Below, one piece after another: positions 1 to 9,091 of a stretch of 64,000 nucleotides of DNA. Numbering within the stretch: position 1 is the stretch's first letter; every line of letters begins with the position of its first letter. The position numbers and the translations under genes were made by a program. Below the pieces are notes generated by a model that had not been told where the DNA came from, made no database searches, and was given only the letters and a program-made list of their open reading frames with translations. Source of the stretch: Planctomycetota bacterium (GTDB lineage: Bacteria > Planctomycetota > UBA1135 > GCA-002686595); contig JACKHT010000014.1 of assembly GCA_020638855.1 (NCBI GenBank), positions 1-64,000 on the forward strand, in the 5' to 3' direction.

Positions 1-19
1 CCCCCCGAAATCCCGGGGG

Positions 20-751
20 CTAGGAAAGGTCACGACCCAGGGTCGAGCGCAAGCGCTCCCCCAGCTTATCCTCGGCCCGGCGCAGCATCATGCGCACCGC
101 ATCCTCGCTCCGGCCCCCCATGCGCTCGCCTGCGTCGCGGAGCGAAAGTCCCTCGAAGAAGACCAAGGTGATGGCCTGTCGGTGTTCTTCCGAGAGGTCC
201 TCCAAAGCTTTGTGGAGCAGCCCCACGCTTTCGTCGCGGCTGACCACCTGGGTCACCGAAAGGTCCGGCGAGGCGAATTGGAAGCTGCCTTCTTCCAGGT
301 TGGATTCCCCCGGTTCGAGCGAACGCTCACGACCTTGGTCGCGTTTCCCAGCCGAATAGAACTCCGCCTTGTCCCGGATCTTGTTCTTGAGGATTTGGAT
401 CAGCCAAGCCAACAGCGAACGGTCGCCCCGATAGCGGTAGCGCGCGAAGTCGCGCGTTGCCTCGCGAAAGGTGGTTTGCGCCAAGTCATCGGGGTCTTCC
501 TTAAGCCGCAGCTTGGGGCCCAACTGCTTGCGGGCCACTTCGATCATGACCTGCTGGTAGCGAGAAAACAGCGCGTTGAGGGCCGCCGCATTGCCTGACT
601 GCGCTTCTTCCACGAGCTTGGCGGTTTCCTCGTTGTGGAAGTCCGCGGGCAGCTCGAAGTCTTCGGTCGGCGGAGGTTGCGCACCATCCTTGGCCGAAGG
701 GGTTTGATCCTTGGAGGGATCGTTGGGGTCTGGATTCTGGGGTATGGGCAT
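20..751 (-). CDS. ECF-type RNA polymerase sigma factor, planctomycete style
   Basis: A 243-residue sigma-70 family factor that would direct RNA polymerase to a specific promoter set. A Pro/Asp-rich, probably disordered N-terminus (about residues 1-40) precedes sigma region 2: EEAQSGNAAALNALFSRY and the acidic segment DPDDLAQTTFREA at about 87-99. The aromatic/basic strip FARYRYRGD and WLIQILKNKIRD follow. Region 4 carries a helix-turn-helix (GLSLRDAGERMGG...SEDAVRMMLRRAEDKL, about 205-235). The extended N-terminus and internal charged linker are typical of planctomycete ECF factors and longer than the usual 170-190 residues. There is no adjacent anti-sigma factor or kinase to indicate its signal. 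The start is ATG without a clear Shine-Dalgarno. A G/C hairpin touches the window edge just beyond the stop (about positions 1-19) and might be a terminator. Confidence 0.9.
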   Translation of the reverse strand: MPIPQNPDPNDPSKDQTPSAKDGAQPPPTEDFELPADFHNEETAKLVEEAQSGNAAALNALFSRYQQVMIEVARKQLGPKLRLKEDPDDLAQTTFREATRDFARYRYRGDRSLLAWLIQILKNKIRDKAEFYSAGKRDQGRERSLEPGESNLEEGSFQFASPDLSVTQVVSRDESVGLLHKALEDLSEEHRQAITLVFFEGLSLRDAGERMGGRSEDAVRMMLRRAEDKLGERLRSTLGRDLS

Positions 752-869
752 GATGAATGGCCCGCATCATAGCCCATCCAACGACCCACTGCCCCCCTCC
801 CAGGTGCAGGAAGCCCCAAGCTACCCGACTTCTCGACTATGAGGTTGGGGAGCAGGGCATTCCCCGGCG

Positions 870-3011
870 CTAATTCGAATCTTCCGCATTCGGAAGCACG
901 GGCAACCCAAGGCGCTCGCGAAAGGTGGTCTCATCCCAAACTTCTACGCCCAGCTCCGCAGCCTTCTTCGCCTTGCTACCCGGCTTGCCCCCTTGTACGA
1001 GGATGTGGGTCTTGGGGCTGACGCTCGAGCTCACCTGGCCGCCTGCTTCCTCGACAAGCTTCTTGGCCTCCGCCCGGGATGTTTGGACCAGCGTTCCCGT
1101 GAACACCACCCGCTTACCCGCCAGCACGCCCCCTTGGACCGCACCCGGTACCACCAGGGTCACGCCCGCGTCAAACATGCGCTGCACCATCTCGGTGTTG
1201 CGCGGGTCTTCCAACCAAGCCCTGATTTGCGCGGAGGTCTTGGGGCCCAGCCCATCGATGTGCTGCAAAGTCTCCAAGTCGGCGTGGGCCAGCTCGTCAA
1301 AGCTATGGAAGTGCCGCGCCAAGAGGTCACCCACGGTTTCGCCCAGGCCGGGGATGGCCAACGCTGCCAGAAACTTGCCAAACGGAATCTGCCGTCGCGA
1401 GCGAAGTTGATCCAACAGATTGGCTACGGACTTCTCTCCCCAACGGTCGAGCTGCAGGAGATCTTCGGCCTTGAGCAGGAACAAGTCCGCGGGCCCCTGG
1501 ATGAGCCCCGCTTGAAACATCTGCGCGATGGCCTTTTCGCCGATCGAGTCGATTTCGATCCCGGCCCTGGCTGCGAAGTGGATCGTCCGTCCCATTCGCT
1601 GCGGCAGGCACCCATGCACATTGGGGCATTGCACGTACTTACCGCTGCGCACAACCGGCGCTCCACAGGCAGGGCAATGGGTCGGCATAGAGAAGGCTTC
1701 GCCGTAGCGCGCGATCACGCCGGGGCGCAATGAGCCTTCGGACTCGAACAGCGATTCGGGCAGCCCGGCCGACCACCCTTCGGGTTCGCTCCCCTGCGCC
1801 GCGACGGCGACCCCTGTGATTTGCGGGATGACGTCGCCTGCTCGCTCGAGGTACACGCGGTCCCCGGGATGCAACCCCAGTTTGAGCACGTGGTCTTCGT
1901 TGTGCAGGGTCGCGTGGCGCACCACCACGCCCCCGACCTCCACGGGCGAAACGTGTGCCCTGGGGGTCAAGCGCCCCTTGGCACCTACCTGGACTTCGAT
2001 GGCCAGCAGGGTGCTGACCTCGGACCGGGGAACGAACTTGTGCGCATATTGCCATCGGGTGGCCCGGGCCGTGTTGCCCAAACGCTCGCGCAGATCCAAG
2101 CGATTGAGCTTGGCGACGATGCCATCCATTTCGAATGGGACCGAGTCCCGATCGGCTTCCAATCGGGCTTGGTAGGCAAGGCACCCATCGATTCCATGGG
2201 CCAGCTCCTGGTACCCCGACGCAGGCAGACCCCAGGCCCGCAGGGCCTCGAAGAGTTCCATCTGGGTGGTGGGTGCTTTCGCAAGCCCCTCCATGCGGGG
2301 TGCCGAGTAGCTGTGGAACTCGAGGGGATAACGAGCGACCTCAGCGGGGTCGTTGCGCCGCAAAGCGCCGGAGGTTGCATTGCGGGCGTTGGCTAGTCGA
2401 GGCTGCCCTTCCGCAACCCTTTGCTGATTGAACGCTTCGAATCGATCCCTGGCGATGAGAACCTCGCCCCTGACCTCCAACAGATCCGGGATACCCCAAG
2501 CCGACTGGGGGAGCCGCAAAGGCACGTTTCGGATCGTGCGTACGTTGGCCAGGATGTCCTCCCCCACTTCGCCATCGCCGCGGGTCAAGGCACGAACCAA
2601 CGCGCCCCTCTCATAGATCAACGCAAGGCTGACCCCATCAAACTTGGGTTCTACGCTGAACTCGAGGGCTTGCTCCTCGGTCAAGCCCAGGAAACGCCGC
2701 ATCTTGCTCTCGAACTCGCGAACCTGGTCGGCATCGAACAGACTCTCGATGGAAAGCATGGGCACCACATGGCGGACTTTGGCGAATCCCGAGCCTTCGG
2801 GCAAAGGCGCACCAACCCGCTGGGTCGGGCTATTGGGCGTGCACCATTCGGGATGCTCGCGCTCGGCTGCGACCAGGTCTTGGAACATTCGGTCGTACTC
2901 TGCGTCGCTCCACGGCGATTGACCCTCGACGTAGTAGGCGCGGTTGGCCGCCTCCACCTGCAAGACCAATTCGCGATACTGGTCCAAGGTCCATTTGTGA
3001 GCTTGGGTCAC
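870..3011 (-). CDS. ligA: NAD+-dependent DNA ligase LigA
   Basis: Seals nicks in duplex DNA during replication and repair using NAD+. About 713 residues. The adenylation domain has the nucleophile lysine in EPKFDG (K123). The OB-fold follows, then a four-cysteine zinc finger (HCPACGAPVV...YVQCPNVHGC), helix-hairpin-helix repeats (HIDGLGPKTSAQIRAWL) and a C-terminal BRCT domain starting near VLAGKRVVFTGTL. The open frame continues upstream through the cytidine deaminase gene. I chose the GTG start (VTQAHKWTLDQY) because it matches where LigA proteins normally begin and lies 2 bases after the cdd stop codon, implying translational coupling. Length and domain order are normal for the family. The product is certain; only the exact start is inferred. 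Confidence 0.96.
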   Translation of the reverse strand: MTQAHKWTLDQYRELVLQVEAANRAYYVEGQSPWSDAEYDRMFQDLVAAEREHPEWCTPNSPTQRVGAPLPEGSGFAKVRHVVPMLSIESLFDADQVREFESKMRRFLGLTEEQALEFSVEPKFDGVSLALIYERGALVRALTRGDGEVGEDILANVRTIRNVPLRLPQSAWGIPDLLEVRGEVLIARDRFEAFNQQRVAEGQPRLANARNATSGALRRNDPAEVARYPLEFHSYSAPRMEGLAKAPTTQMELFEALRAWGLPASGYQELAHGIDGCLAYQARLEADRDSVPFEMDGIVAKLNRLDLRERLGNTARATRWQYAHKFVPRSEVSTLLAIEVQVGAKGRLTPRAHVSPVEVGGVVVRHATLHNEDHVLKLGLHPGDRVYLERAGDVIPQITGVAVAAQGSEPEGWSAGLPESLFESEGSLRPGVIARYGEAFSMPTHCPACGAPVVRSGKYVQCPNVHGCLPQRMGRTIHFAARAGIEIDSIGEKAIAQMFQAGLIQGPADLFLLKAEDLLQLDRWGEKSVANLLDQLRSRRQIPFGKFLAALAIPGLGETVGDLLARHFHSFDELAHADLETLQHIDGLGPKTSAQIRAWLEDPRNTEMVQRMFDAGVTLVVPGAVQGGVLAGKRVVFTGTLVQTSRAEAKKLVEEAGGQVSSSVSPKTHILVQGGKPGSKAKKAAELGVEVWDETTFRERLGLPVLPNAEDSN

Positions 3012-3013
3012 GG

Positions 3014-3442
3014 CTATTTTCCCGCTTCGCTGCCCGGAAAGTGAAACTGGTGAGGGAGCAACTCGAGCAACGTGGATCGAGCTACCTTCCCCGACTCCGA
3101 CACCAAGAACACGGTCAAGTTGGGTCCAAACTCCGCCAAAACTTGCCGACAAGCACCACACGGCCAAACCCATGGATCGTCCCCAGGCGCCGCGATAGCG
3201 ATCGCCTCGAACTGTTGGCAGCCCTGGGCTACGGCCGAGACCACGGCGCTGCGTTCCGCGCAAAGCGTCAGCCCAAAGCTGGCGTTTTCGACGTTGCAGC
3301 CCACGTGCACCGAACCATCGGTCGCGCGCAAGGCCGCCCCCACGGCGAAGTTCGAGTAGGGGCTGTACGCCCGCTCCCGGATGCGACGAGCCTCTTCCAC
3401 GAGCAACCGATCCTGGGGGTCTAGGGAATTGGGTTCGACCAT
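3014..3442 (-). CDS. cdd: Cytidine deaminase
   Basis: Hydrolytic deamination of cytidine/deoxycytidine to uridine/deoxyuridine in pyrimidine salvage. About 142 residues, the usual size of the small tetrameric form. Visible motifs are the substrate-binding NFAVGAAL segment, the zinc/catalytic CAERSAVVSA motif (the C-A-E-R core) and the second zinc motif PCGACRQVLAEF. The ATG at 3442 (MVEPNSLDPQ) is preferred. A 12-residue upstream extension to 3478 is possible but adds sequence not typical of the family. The stop lies 2 bases before the ligA GTG, so the two genes are almost certainly co-transcribed and translationally coupled, an uncommon pairing of nucleotide salvage with DNA ligation. Confidence 0.93.
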   Translation of the reverse strand: MVEPNSLDPQDRLLVEEARRIRERAYSPYSNFAVGAALRATDGSVHVGCNVENASFGLTLCAERSAVVSAVAQGCQQFEAIAIAAPGDDPWVWPCGACRQVLAEFGPNLTVFLVSESGKVARSTLLELLPHQFHFPGSEAGK

Positions 3443-3576
3443 GCCCCAAAGCCTCCCTTGGCACGCTGCAAAGGTCAACGCCTTTCATCTCGGGGATCGC
3501 CCCCTTGCGCAATCTAGGGGAGCGGGCTCTCCCGGCGACCCTCAGGAGGCTCGACCCCACGTCCCGGCGCGTCTTC

Positions 3577-4083
3577 TTAGAAGGGCATCGAGCCAAGATC
3601 ATCCTCCGCTTCGTCCGAATGGGTGGCCTCCTCGGTCTGCGACTTGCCAGCCGGAGCATCGGAGGCAAGCGGGCCCCCGAACAAGTCCTCCGGCAACGGC
3701 TGGTAGCCGTGGTACGGGACGGTCAGTCGCTCGATGCGGCGCCCGCTACCCGGAGCTTCGTACTCTTCTCGCTCCACCTGGACCAGGGCGCATTTGCCGA
3801 GCAAGTCTTCGGGCTCCAAGTCCAGCACTCCCGTCACGTCGAAGCCCAGCGCTCCCAAGACGTGTTTGACCCGGGGCAGCCCCTTCTCGGACCAAGTCAA
3901 GTTGTCCCAGGCTGCGGTCTTGCCGGCCAAAGGGCCCTGGAGCACCTTCCAATGCAGCCCCCAACGCGGGTGCCCCTCGCGAGACAATTGAACCCGGATA
4001 TCGGCGACCTGGCAAGCATGCTCACCGGGGGGCACCGTTAGGAAAGAGTGGGAATCGTCGATGGTTGCAAAATCATGCCGCAT
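3577..4083 (-). CDS. DUF669-like protein with SSB-type acidic C-terminal tip
   Basis: A 168-residue soluble protein that I match by pattern to DUF669, a family known mainly from phage recombination/replication loci. The resemblance lies in the order of a small beta-rich core (EHACQVADIRVQLSREGHPRWGL), G-x-W-D-N-L-T-W-S-E-K-G-L and a helix RVKHVLGALGFDV. The start is set by a strong AGGAGG about ten bases upstream of ATG 4083; the longer open frame upstream has no such signal. The last eleven residues (EAEDDLGSMPF) are acidic and end in Pro-Phe, like the tip of single-stranded DNA-binding proteins that recruits repair enzymes. No phage genes surround it: cdd/ligA lie on one side and a DUF4870 gene diverges on the other. 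DNA-binding or repair accessory function is inference; family membership is moderately secure. Confidence 0.6.
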   Translation of the reverse strand: MRHDFATIDDSHSFLTVPPGEHACQVADIRVQLSREGHPRWGLHWKVLQGPLAGKTAAWDNLTWSEKGLPRVKHVLGALGFDVTGVLDLEPEDLLGKCALVQVEREEYEAPGSGRRIERLTVPYHGYQPLPEDLFGGPLASDAPAGKSQTEEATHSDEAEDDLGSMPF

Positions 4084-4149
4084 GGCTTGTTTCCTCCTGG
4101 TTGGGGCCGCGGTGCTTCTTAGACCGGACCGCAGCGCCTTGGGTTGCGG

Positions 4150-4179
4150 TTGAATTTCTGACGATTCATGGCGTAATGG
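4150..4179 (+). promoter_or_regulatory. Candidate sigma-70 promoter for the DUF4870 gene
   Basis: TTGAAT (4150-4155) and TAATGG (4174-4179) are separated by 18 bases. The -10-like element ends only 7 bases before the ATG at 4187 and no Shine-Dalgarno is present, so the transcript would start at or next to the start codon (leaderless). Identified by eye only. Confidence 0.3.
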
Positions 4180-4186
4180 TTTTTCC

Positions 4187-4552
4187 ATGCTGCTGAACAA
4201 CGAGGAACCCGTCGAAACCGAGGACAGCGCCGAATGCCGCTGGGGGGTGATCGCCCACCTTTCCGCGCTCTTGCCGTTGCCCCTGTTCGACCTGCTTGGG
4301 CCGTTCCTGGTGCTGATCACGAAGGGAGACCAGTCCTTCTTCATCCGTCGTCAGGCCATTTCCGCGCTCAATTTCCACATCACGGTGTTGCTGGCCTACC
4401 TCCTCTGCTTGCCGTTCTTCTTGATTCTGATCGGCGTCGCGATGGCATGGATGGTGGGGATCGCATCGATGGTGTTGGCCTTCATCGCGGCAATCAAAGC
4501 AAGCGAAGGCAAATCGTATCGCTATCCGTTCTCGCTGCAGATCCTGCGGTAG
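4187..4552 (+). CDS. DUF4870 domain membrane protein
   Basis: A 121-residue integral membrane protein matching the DUF4870 pattern. It has a short acidic N-terminus, then CRWGVIAHLSALLPLP, a cytoplasmic loop with the family signature Q-x-x-F-x-x-x-Q/R-A-x-x-x-L-N-F-x-I (here FFIRRQAISALNFHIT), two more hydrophobic segments, and a terminal G-K-x-Y-R-Y-P-F segment. It has about four membrane spans. DUF4870 proteins are widespread and without an established function. The gene is monocistronic and diverges from the DUF669-like gene. The ATG lies very close to a possible -10 element and lacks a ribosome-binding site. Confidence 0.85.
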   Translation: MLLNNEEPVETEDSAECRWGVIAHLSALLPLPLFDLLGPFLVLITKGDQSFFIRRQAISALNFHITVLLAYLLCLPFFLILIGVAMAWMVGIASMVLAFIAAIKASEGKSYRYPFSLQILR

Positions 4553-4682
4553 ACCGTCCGCTCCCAGCGAGCTTTTGGCCGGACGCATGCGGAGGATTCA
4601 GGGCGAGAATTCTCGAGAACTCCGCAACCCAGGAGCGACGAACAGGTCTTAAGGGTCCCCACAGCCAAGCCCAGCCTTCTCC

Positions 4683-4727
4683 AGGCTACTCTTTTCGAAG
4701 CTACTCTCTTCGAGGCTACTCTTCTCC
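4683..4727. repeat. 15-bp tandem repeat, three copies
   Basis: Three head-to-tail copies of a 15-base unit (consensus aggctactcttctcg) lie in the 247-base gap between the DUF4870 gene and the end of the dipeptidase gene, with a decayed partial copy just upstream. No coding or hairpin explanation is evident. Confidence 0.8.
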
Positions 4728-4799
4728 GGGCATGTACTTGGTTCCGGGCGCGGGCGGGACCGGCGGTTCGGTCGGGGTCCGCGGAGGTTCCTTGTCAAC

Positions 4800-5954
4800 T
4801 CAACCGATGTGCTCAGAGGTCCAGGAAGCGCCCACGGGCCGCAAGCTCGCTTGGGCCGCCACCGTGCCCGGCCCTGTCGCCCAGTCAAAAACCCTCGTCA
4901 TGTTGCCCCAGAAGACCTTCTCGACGTCCGCCGGACTCAAACCCGCCCGAACCAAGGCTTGTGCAAGGTTTGGATAAGCGCTTGCATCGGCGATTTCGGC
5001 CGGAGTCCTTTGGATGCCGTCGAAGTCGGACCCGAGCCCCACATGGTCGATACCCATCACGTCGATCGCGTGGAGCACATGCCGCACCACCGTTTCCATG
5101 GGGAATGCTGTGGCTTGTCGTTGCAGGTATTCCGATTGCAGCGCTTCGGTCGCCGTGCCATTGGCGCCGCGCAGATTTCGATACTCGGCCCGCAGGCGCA
5201 GGCGCGCTTCTTCCGCCCTGGCCTGCTCGTCCAAGAACGGGGTACAAAACACGATCCCCAACACGCCCCCATGCTGGGCGATGCAGCGCAGGGTGGCGTC
5301 GCTTAAGTTGCGCGGGTGCCGGCTCAAGGCGGCACAAGCGGAGTGGCTGGCGATGACCGGTCGATCGCTTACGTCCAGCACGTCGAGCACCGCTCGTTCG
5401 GCCGCATGGGACACATCCACCAACACGCCCAGGCGATTCATGCGCCGCACGACCTCCCGACCGAAGGGAGAGAGCCCGGCTGGCACATCGGGCCCTGCGT
5501 TCGGCTGACACGAACGGATCCAGGGCAGGTGGTTGTTCCAAACAAGGGTCAAAATGCGCACGCCAAACTCGAAGAAGTCTTGGAGCCGATCGAGATTGCC
5601 GTCGATGGCATGTCCGCCTTCGATCGCCGCGATCAACGCGGTACGCCCGCTTTGCCGGACCCGGGCAAGCTCCGCGCCGTTGCCTACCCAGGCGGCCAGG
5701 TTCGACCGTCGACGGGCGAGTGTGTGCAGGGCTGCGATCAGAGCATGGGCCCGCGCGGGGGCCCCACCCTTGGCCGGCTGGAGGAATTCGGGGTCCACCC
5801 AAGCGGTCATGACCACCGCCCCAAGGCCGCCCATTTGGCCGCGCACCAAGTCCAAGTGCCCAGGGGTCCAGTCACCCAAGTCATGGCCCATATCCAACGC
5901 CCGCTGGATCGAATCCACATGGGCGTCGAAAACCGGAGGGGCGGCGAGGTTCAT
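4800..5954 (-). CDS. Membrane dipeptidase (peptidase family M19)
   Basis: A 384-residue zinc dipeptidase of the renal dipeptidase/M19 family, which hydrolyses dipeptides including D-amino-acid-containing ones. Candidate metal ligands are in place: H12-x-D14 in DAHVDS, E112 in AIEGGH, H183 in VDVSHA and H204 in VIASHSAC. The substrate/metal segment HVGLGSDFDG lies near residue 295. The Arg-His-Pro-Arg-Asn-Leu-x-D segment after the last His is also typical. No signal peptide is seen, so it is probably cytoplasmic. Length is normal for the family. A poly-G ribosome-binding site precedes the ATG. The gene stands alone, with 247 bases downstream and about 300 upstream free of genes. Substrate is unknown; a role in peptidoglycan-peptide or dietary dipeptide turnover is inference. 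Confidence 0.93.
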   Translation of the reverse strand: MNLAAPPVFDAHVDSIQRALDMGHDLGDWTPGHLDLVRGQMGGLGAVVMTAWVDPEFLQPAKGGAPARAHALIAALHTLARRRSNLAAWVGNGAELARVRQSGRTALIAAIEGGHAIDGNLDRLQDFFEFGVRILTLVWNNHLPWIRSCQPNAGPDVPAGLSPFGREVVRRMNRLGVLVDVSHAAERAVLDVLDVSDRPVIASHSACAALSRHPRNLSDATLRCIAQHGGVLGIVFCTPFLDEQARAEEARLRLRAEYRNLRGANGTATEALQSEYLQRQATAFPMETVVRHVLHAIDVMGIDHVGLGSDFDGIQRTPAEIADASAYPNLAQALVRAGLSPADVEKVFWGNMTRVFDWATGPGTVAAQASLRPVGASWTSEHIG

Positions 5955-6087
5955 CCCCCCAAGCTAGCACCCGAAGGGCGCCCCCTGGGGGCCGCTCTCG
6001 GCCCCTAGTCACTGGCATTCCCAACCGCGTGACGGGGGGAGCCTAGCCCTGCCAACCTGACAGGCTGGCCACTGCCCCCCAGGGGCC

Positions 6088-6104
6088 GCTGCCAGTGTGG
6101 CAGC
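6088..6104. other. Perfect 7-bp inverted repeat in the dipeptidase/response-regulator gap
   Basis: GCTGCCA-gtg-TGGCAGC is a perfect dyad with a 3-base spacer in the 303-base gene-free region 5955-6257, between the divergent dipeptidase and response regulator genes. No U-tract follows in either direction, so a protein-binding site or hairpin in a 5' leader is as likely as a terminator. Nothing else recognisable is in the gap apart from an AT-richer patch near 6155-6175 that could hold the response-regulator promoter. Confidence 0.4.
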
Positions 6105-6257
6105 AAAGCGGAGCGAGGATCATGCGGGCCCCACCGGCCGATTGCCCCTAAACCCCTTCTAATTAGATGGTTAGGAAATGGAAACCGTATCCATGCCCGA
6201 GCTTGGCCTCCGGCACGGCGTTTGCATTTGGGCAGGTACGCCTTTCCAGGCCCCACC

Positions 6258-6650
6258 ATGTACCCGCCCCGCCGCATCCTCATCGCCGACGACGACCCGG
6301 ACATCCGTACCGGTGCCAGCGACCTCTTGGCCGGTACCGGCTTGGTGGTCCTGCAGGCCGAGGATGGCACCCAGGCGATGGAGCTTTTGAACACCGATAC
6401 TCCGGTGCACTTGGCCCTGCTCGACCTGCAAATGCCCGGGTTTGGTGGCTTGGAGCTCTTCCAACACATGCTCGACCACGACCTGCGCGTCCCCACCATT
6501 CTGTGGTCCGGTGACGCGGGCGTAGGAGTCGAGCGCTTCGCCCTCGACCGCGGAGCGAGCGCGTTCTTGCACAAACCCGTACCGCCCAAAATCCTGCGCC
6601 AGCAGGTGCTCGCGGTGCTGGAGTCCCACTGGGGTCCTTTGCACCCCTGA
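6258..6650 (+). CDS. Single-domain response regulator (CheY-like receiver)
   Basis: A 130-residue stand-alone receiver domain. The acidic pocket is D11-D12, the phosphoacceptor is D56 (in LALLDLQMPG), the Ser/Thr switch is S84 (TILWSG) and the conserved lysine is K106 (FLHKPV). There is no output domain, so it probably acts by protein-protein contact or phosphotransfer. The start MYPPRRIL is preferred over an upstream in-frame start that would add 12 non-conserved residues. There is no cognate kinase nearby. It lies 90 bases upstream of groES with a hairpin between, so co-transcription with groESL is possible but probably limited. Confidence 0.9.
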   Translation: MYPPRRILIADDDPDIRTGASDLLAGTGLVVLQAEDGTQAMELLNTDTPVHLALLDLQMPGFGGLELFQHMLDHDLRVPTILWSGDAGVGVERFALDRGASAFLHKPVPPKILRQQVLAVLESHWGPLHP

Positions 6651-6659
6651 TTGCTTCCA

Positions 6660-6678
6660 CCGCCGATTCCTTCGGCGG
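6660..6678 (+). terminator. Hairpin between response regulator and groES
   Basis: CCGCCGA-ttcct-TCGGCGG, a 7-bp perfect stem with a 5-base loop, begins 10 bases after the response regulator stop. Only a weak T-containing stretch follows, so it may be a partial terminator or attenuator in front of groES. Confidence 0.5.
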
Positions 6679-6711
6679 ACTTCCTTAGACAGACCCCATC
6701 CCCAAAAACCC

Positions 6712-6733
6712 TTCGAACCCAATTCGGTTCCAA
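6712..6733. promoter_or_regulatory. Dyad symmetry overlapping the groES ribosome-binding region
   Basis: A 22-base near-palindrome centred on AATT (core GAACCCAATTCGGTTC at 6715-6730, 9 of 11 positions paired) ends 6 bases before the groES ATG. It occupies the place where a Shine-Dalgarno would be; none is present. No CIRCE element (TTAGCACTC-N9-GAGTGCTAA) is visible upstream of groESL. It is a candidate operator or RNA hairpin controlling chaperonin expression. Confidence 0.45.
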
Positions 6734-6739
6734 CCAGAT

Positions 6740-7054
6740 ATGGCCACCAAAACCAAATCCAAGAAGATCGCCGTCCGTCCCCTCGGTGACCGTGTCCTCG
6801 TGCAGCGCGTCGAGGCCGAGTCCAAGACCTCCGGTGGTATCCTGCTGCCCGAGTCCGCCAAGGAGAAACCCAAGGAAGGCATCGTGATCTCCATTGGTGC
6901 CGGCAAGACCCTCGAGAATGGTGAGAAGAGCACCTTCTCCGTCGCTGTTGGCGACCGCGTGCTGTTCACCTCCTACGCAGGTACCGAGGTCAAGTTCGAT
7001 GGCGAGGAGTTCCTGATCATGCGCGAGGATGACATCCTCGGCATCATTGGCTGA
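6740..7054 (+). CDS. groES: Co-chaperonin GroES
   Basis: A 104-residue subunit of the heptameric lid that caps GroEL and encloses substrate proteins. An N-terminal Lys-rich extension (about 11 residues) precedes the family start VRPLGDRVLVQRVEAESKTSGGI, which includes the mobile loop that contacts GroEL. GTEVKFDGEEFLIMREDDILGII closes the barrel. Length is a little above the usual 95-97 because of the extension. It is followed 47 bases later by groEL, forming the standard operon. The start codon has no Shine-Dalgarno and sits beside a dyad symmetry that may regulate it. Confidence 0.97.
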   Translation: MATKTKSKKIAVRPLGDRVLVQRVEAESKTSGGILLPESAKEKPKEGIVISIGAGKTLENGEKSTFSVAVGDRVLFTSYAGTEVKFDGEEFLIMREDDILGIIG

Positions 7055-7101
7055 TTTCTCCCCTCCTCCAACCATCCCCCTCCCACCAAGGAATCCCTCC
7101 C

Positions 7102-8724
<1,623 letters not shown>

Positions 8725-8751
8725 CCGGCGCTCGTAGGAGCCCAACGGTAT

Positions 8752-8783
8752 AGAGCCGCTCCCTCCTGGGGGGCGGCTCTTTT
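8752..8783 (+). terminator. Intrinsic terminator of the groESL operon
   Basis: AGAGCCGC (8752-8759) pairs perfectly with GCGGCTCT (8773-8780) across a 13-base loop, followed directly by a short T run. It starts 27 bases after the groEL stop codon. Confidence 0.85.
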
Positions 8784-9086
8784 CGTTGGAAGGCTTCAAG
8801 AGGGAGCGCGTGGAGGATGGTCGACCCCAGCCCTCAGTTGCCCATCCTCCCGAATCATGCACGGCTCAAAACCTGGGTTTCGAACCCTGTGTTCAGCATT
8901 TCGCGTGGGAGGCCCAAGGTATCGGGCCAAACGTTTCAAACTCCATCTCGGGGACCTTCTCGCGCGAAGCTAGTGAGCGGAGCCACCTCGACAAGCGTAC
9001 GTGCCAAGCCCGGCGCAACGGACGCCCAGCCTACCCCCCAGCCGCTAGGCCCAAGCACCAAGCCTCAAAGCCCAAAGCCCAAAGCC
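8784..9086. other. Gene-free stretch between groEL and the PLD-like gene
   Basis: I see no supportable gene here. The long reading frames across it are shadows of the minus-strand PLD and HPF genes. One T-arm-like sequence near 8877-8893 was examined and does not form a tRNA. The right end runs into a CCCAAAG-type short repeat. Confidence 0.5.
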
Positions 9087-9091
9087 TCAAA
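9050..9091. repeat. Short degenerate 7-8 bp tandem repeat (CCCAAAG / CCTCAAA)
   Basis: About five imperfect copies of cccaaag/cctcaaa run from 9050 to 9091 and reach across the stop codon of the PLD-like gene (9087-9089). Confidence 0.6.

Noticed and set aside
6679..6739. CIRCE element expected before groES
   Set aside because: No TTAGCACTC-N9-GAGTGCTAA-like sequence present; only the unrelated dyad was found.
8877..8893. GGGTTTCGAACCC resembling a tRNA T-arm
   Set aside because: Neither strand gives a matching acceptor stem, anticodon arm or correct stem pairing at the usual distances.
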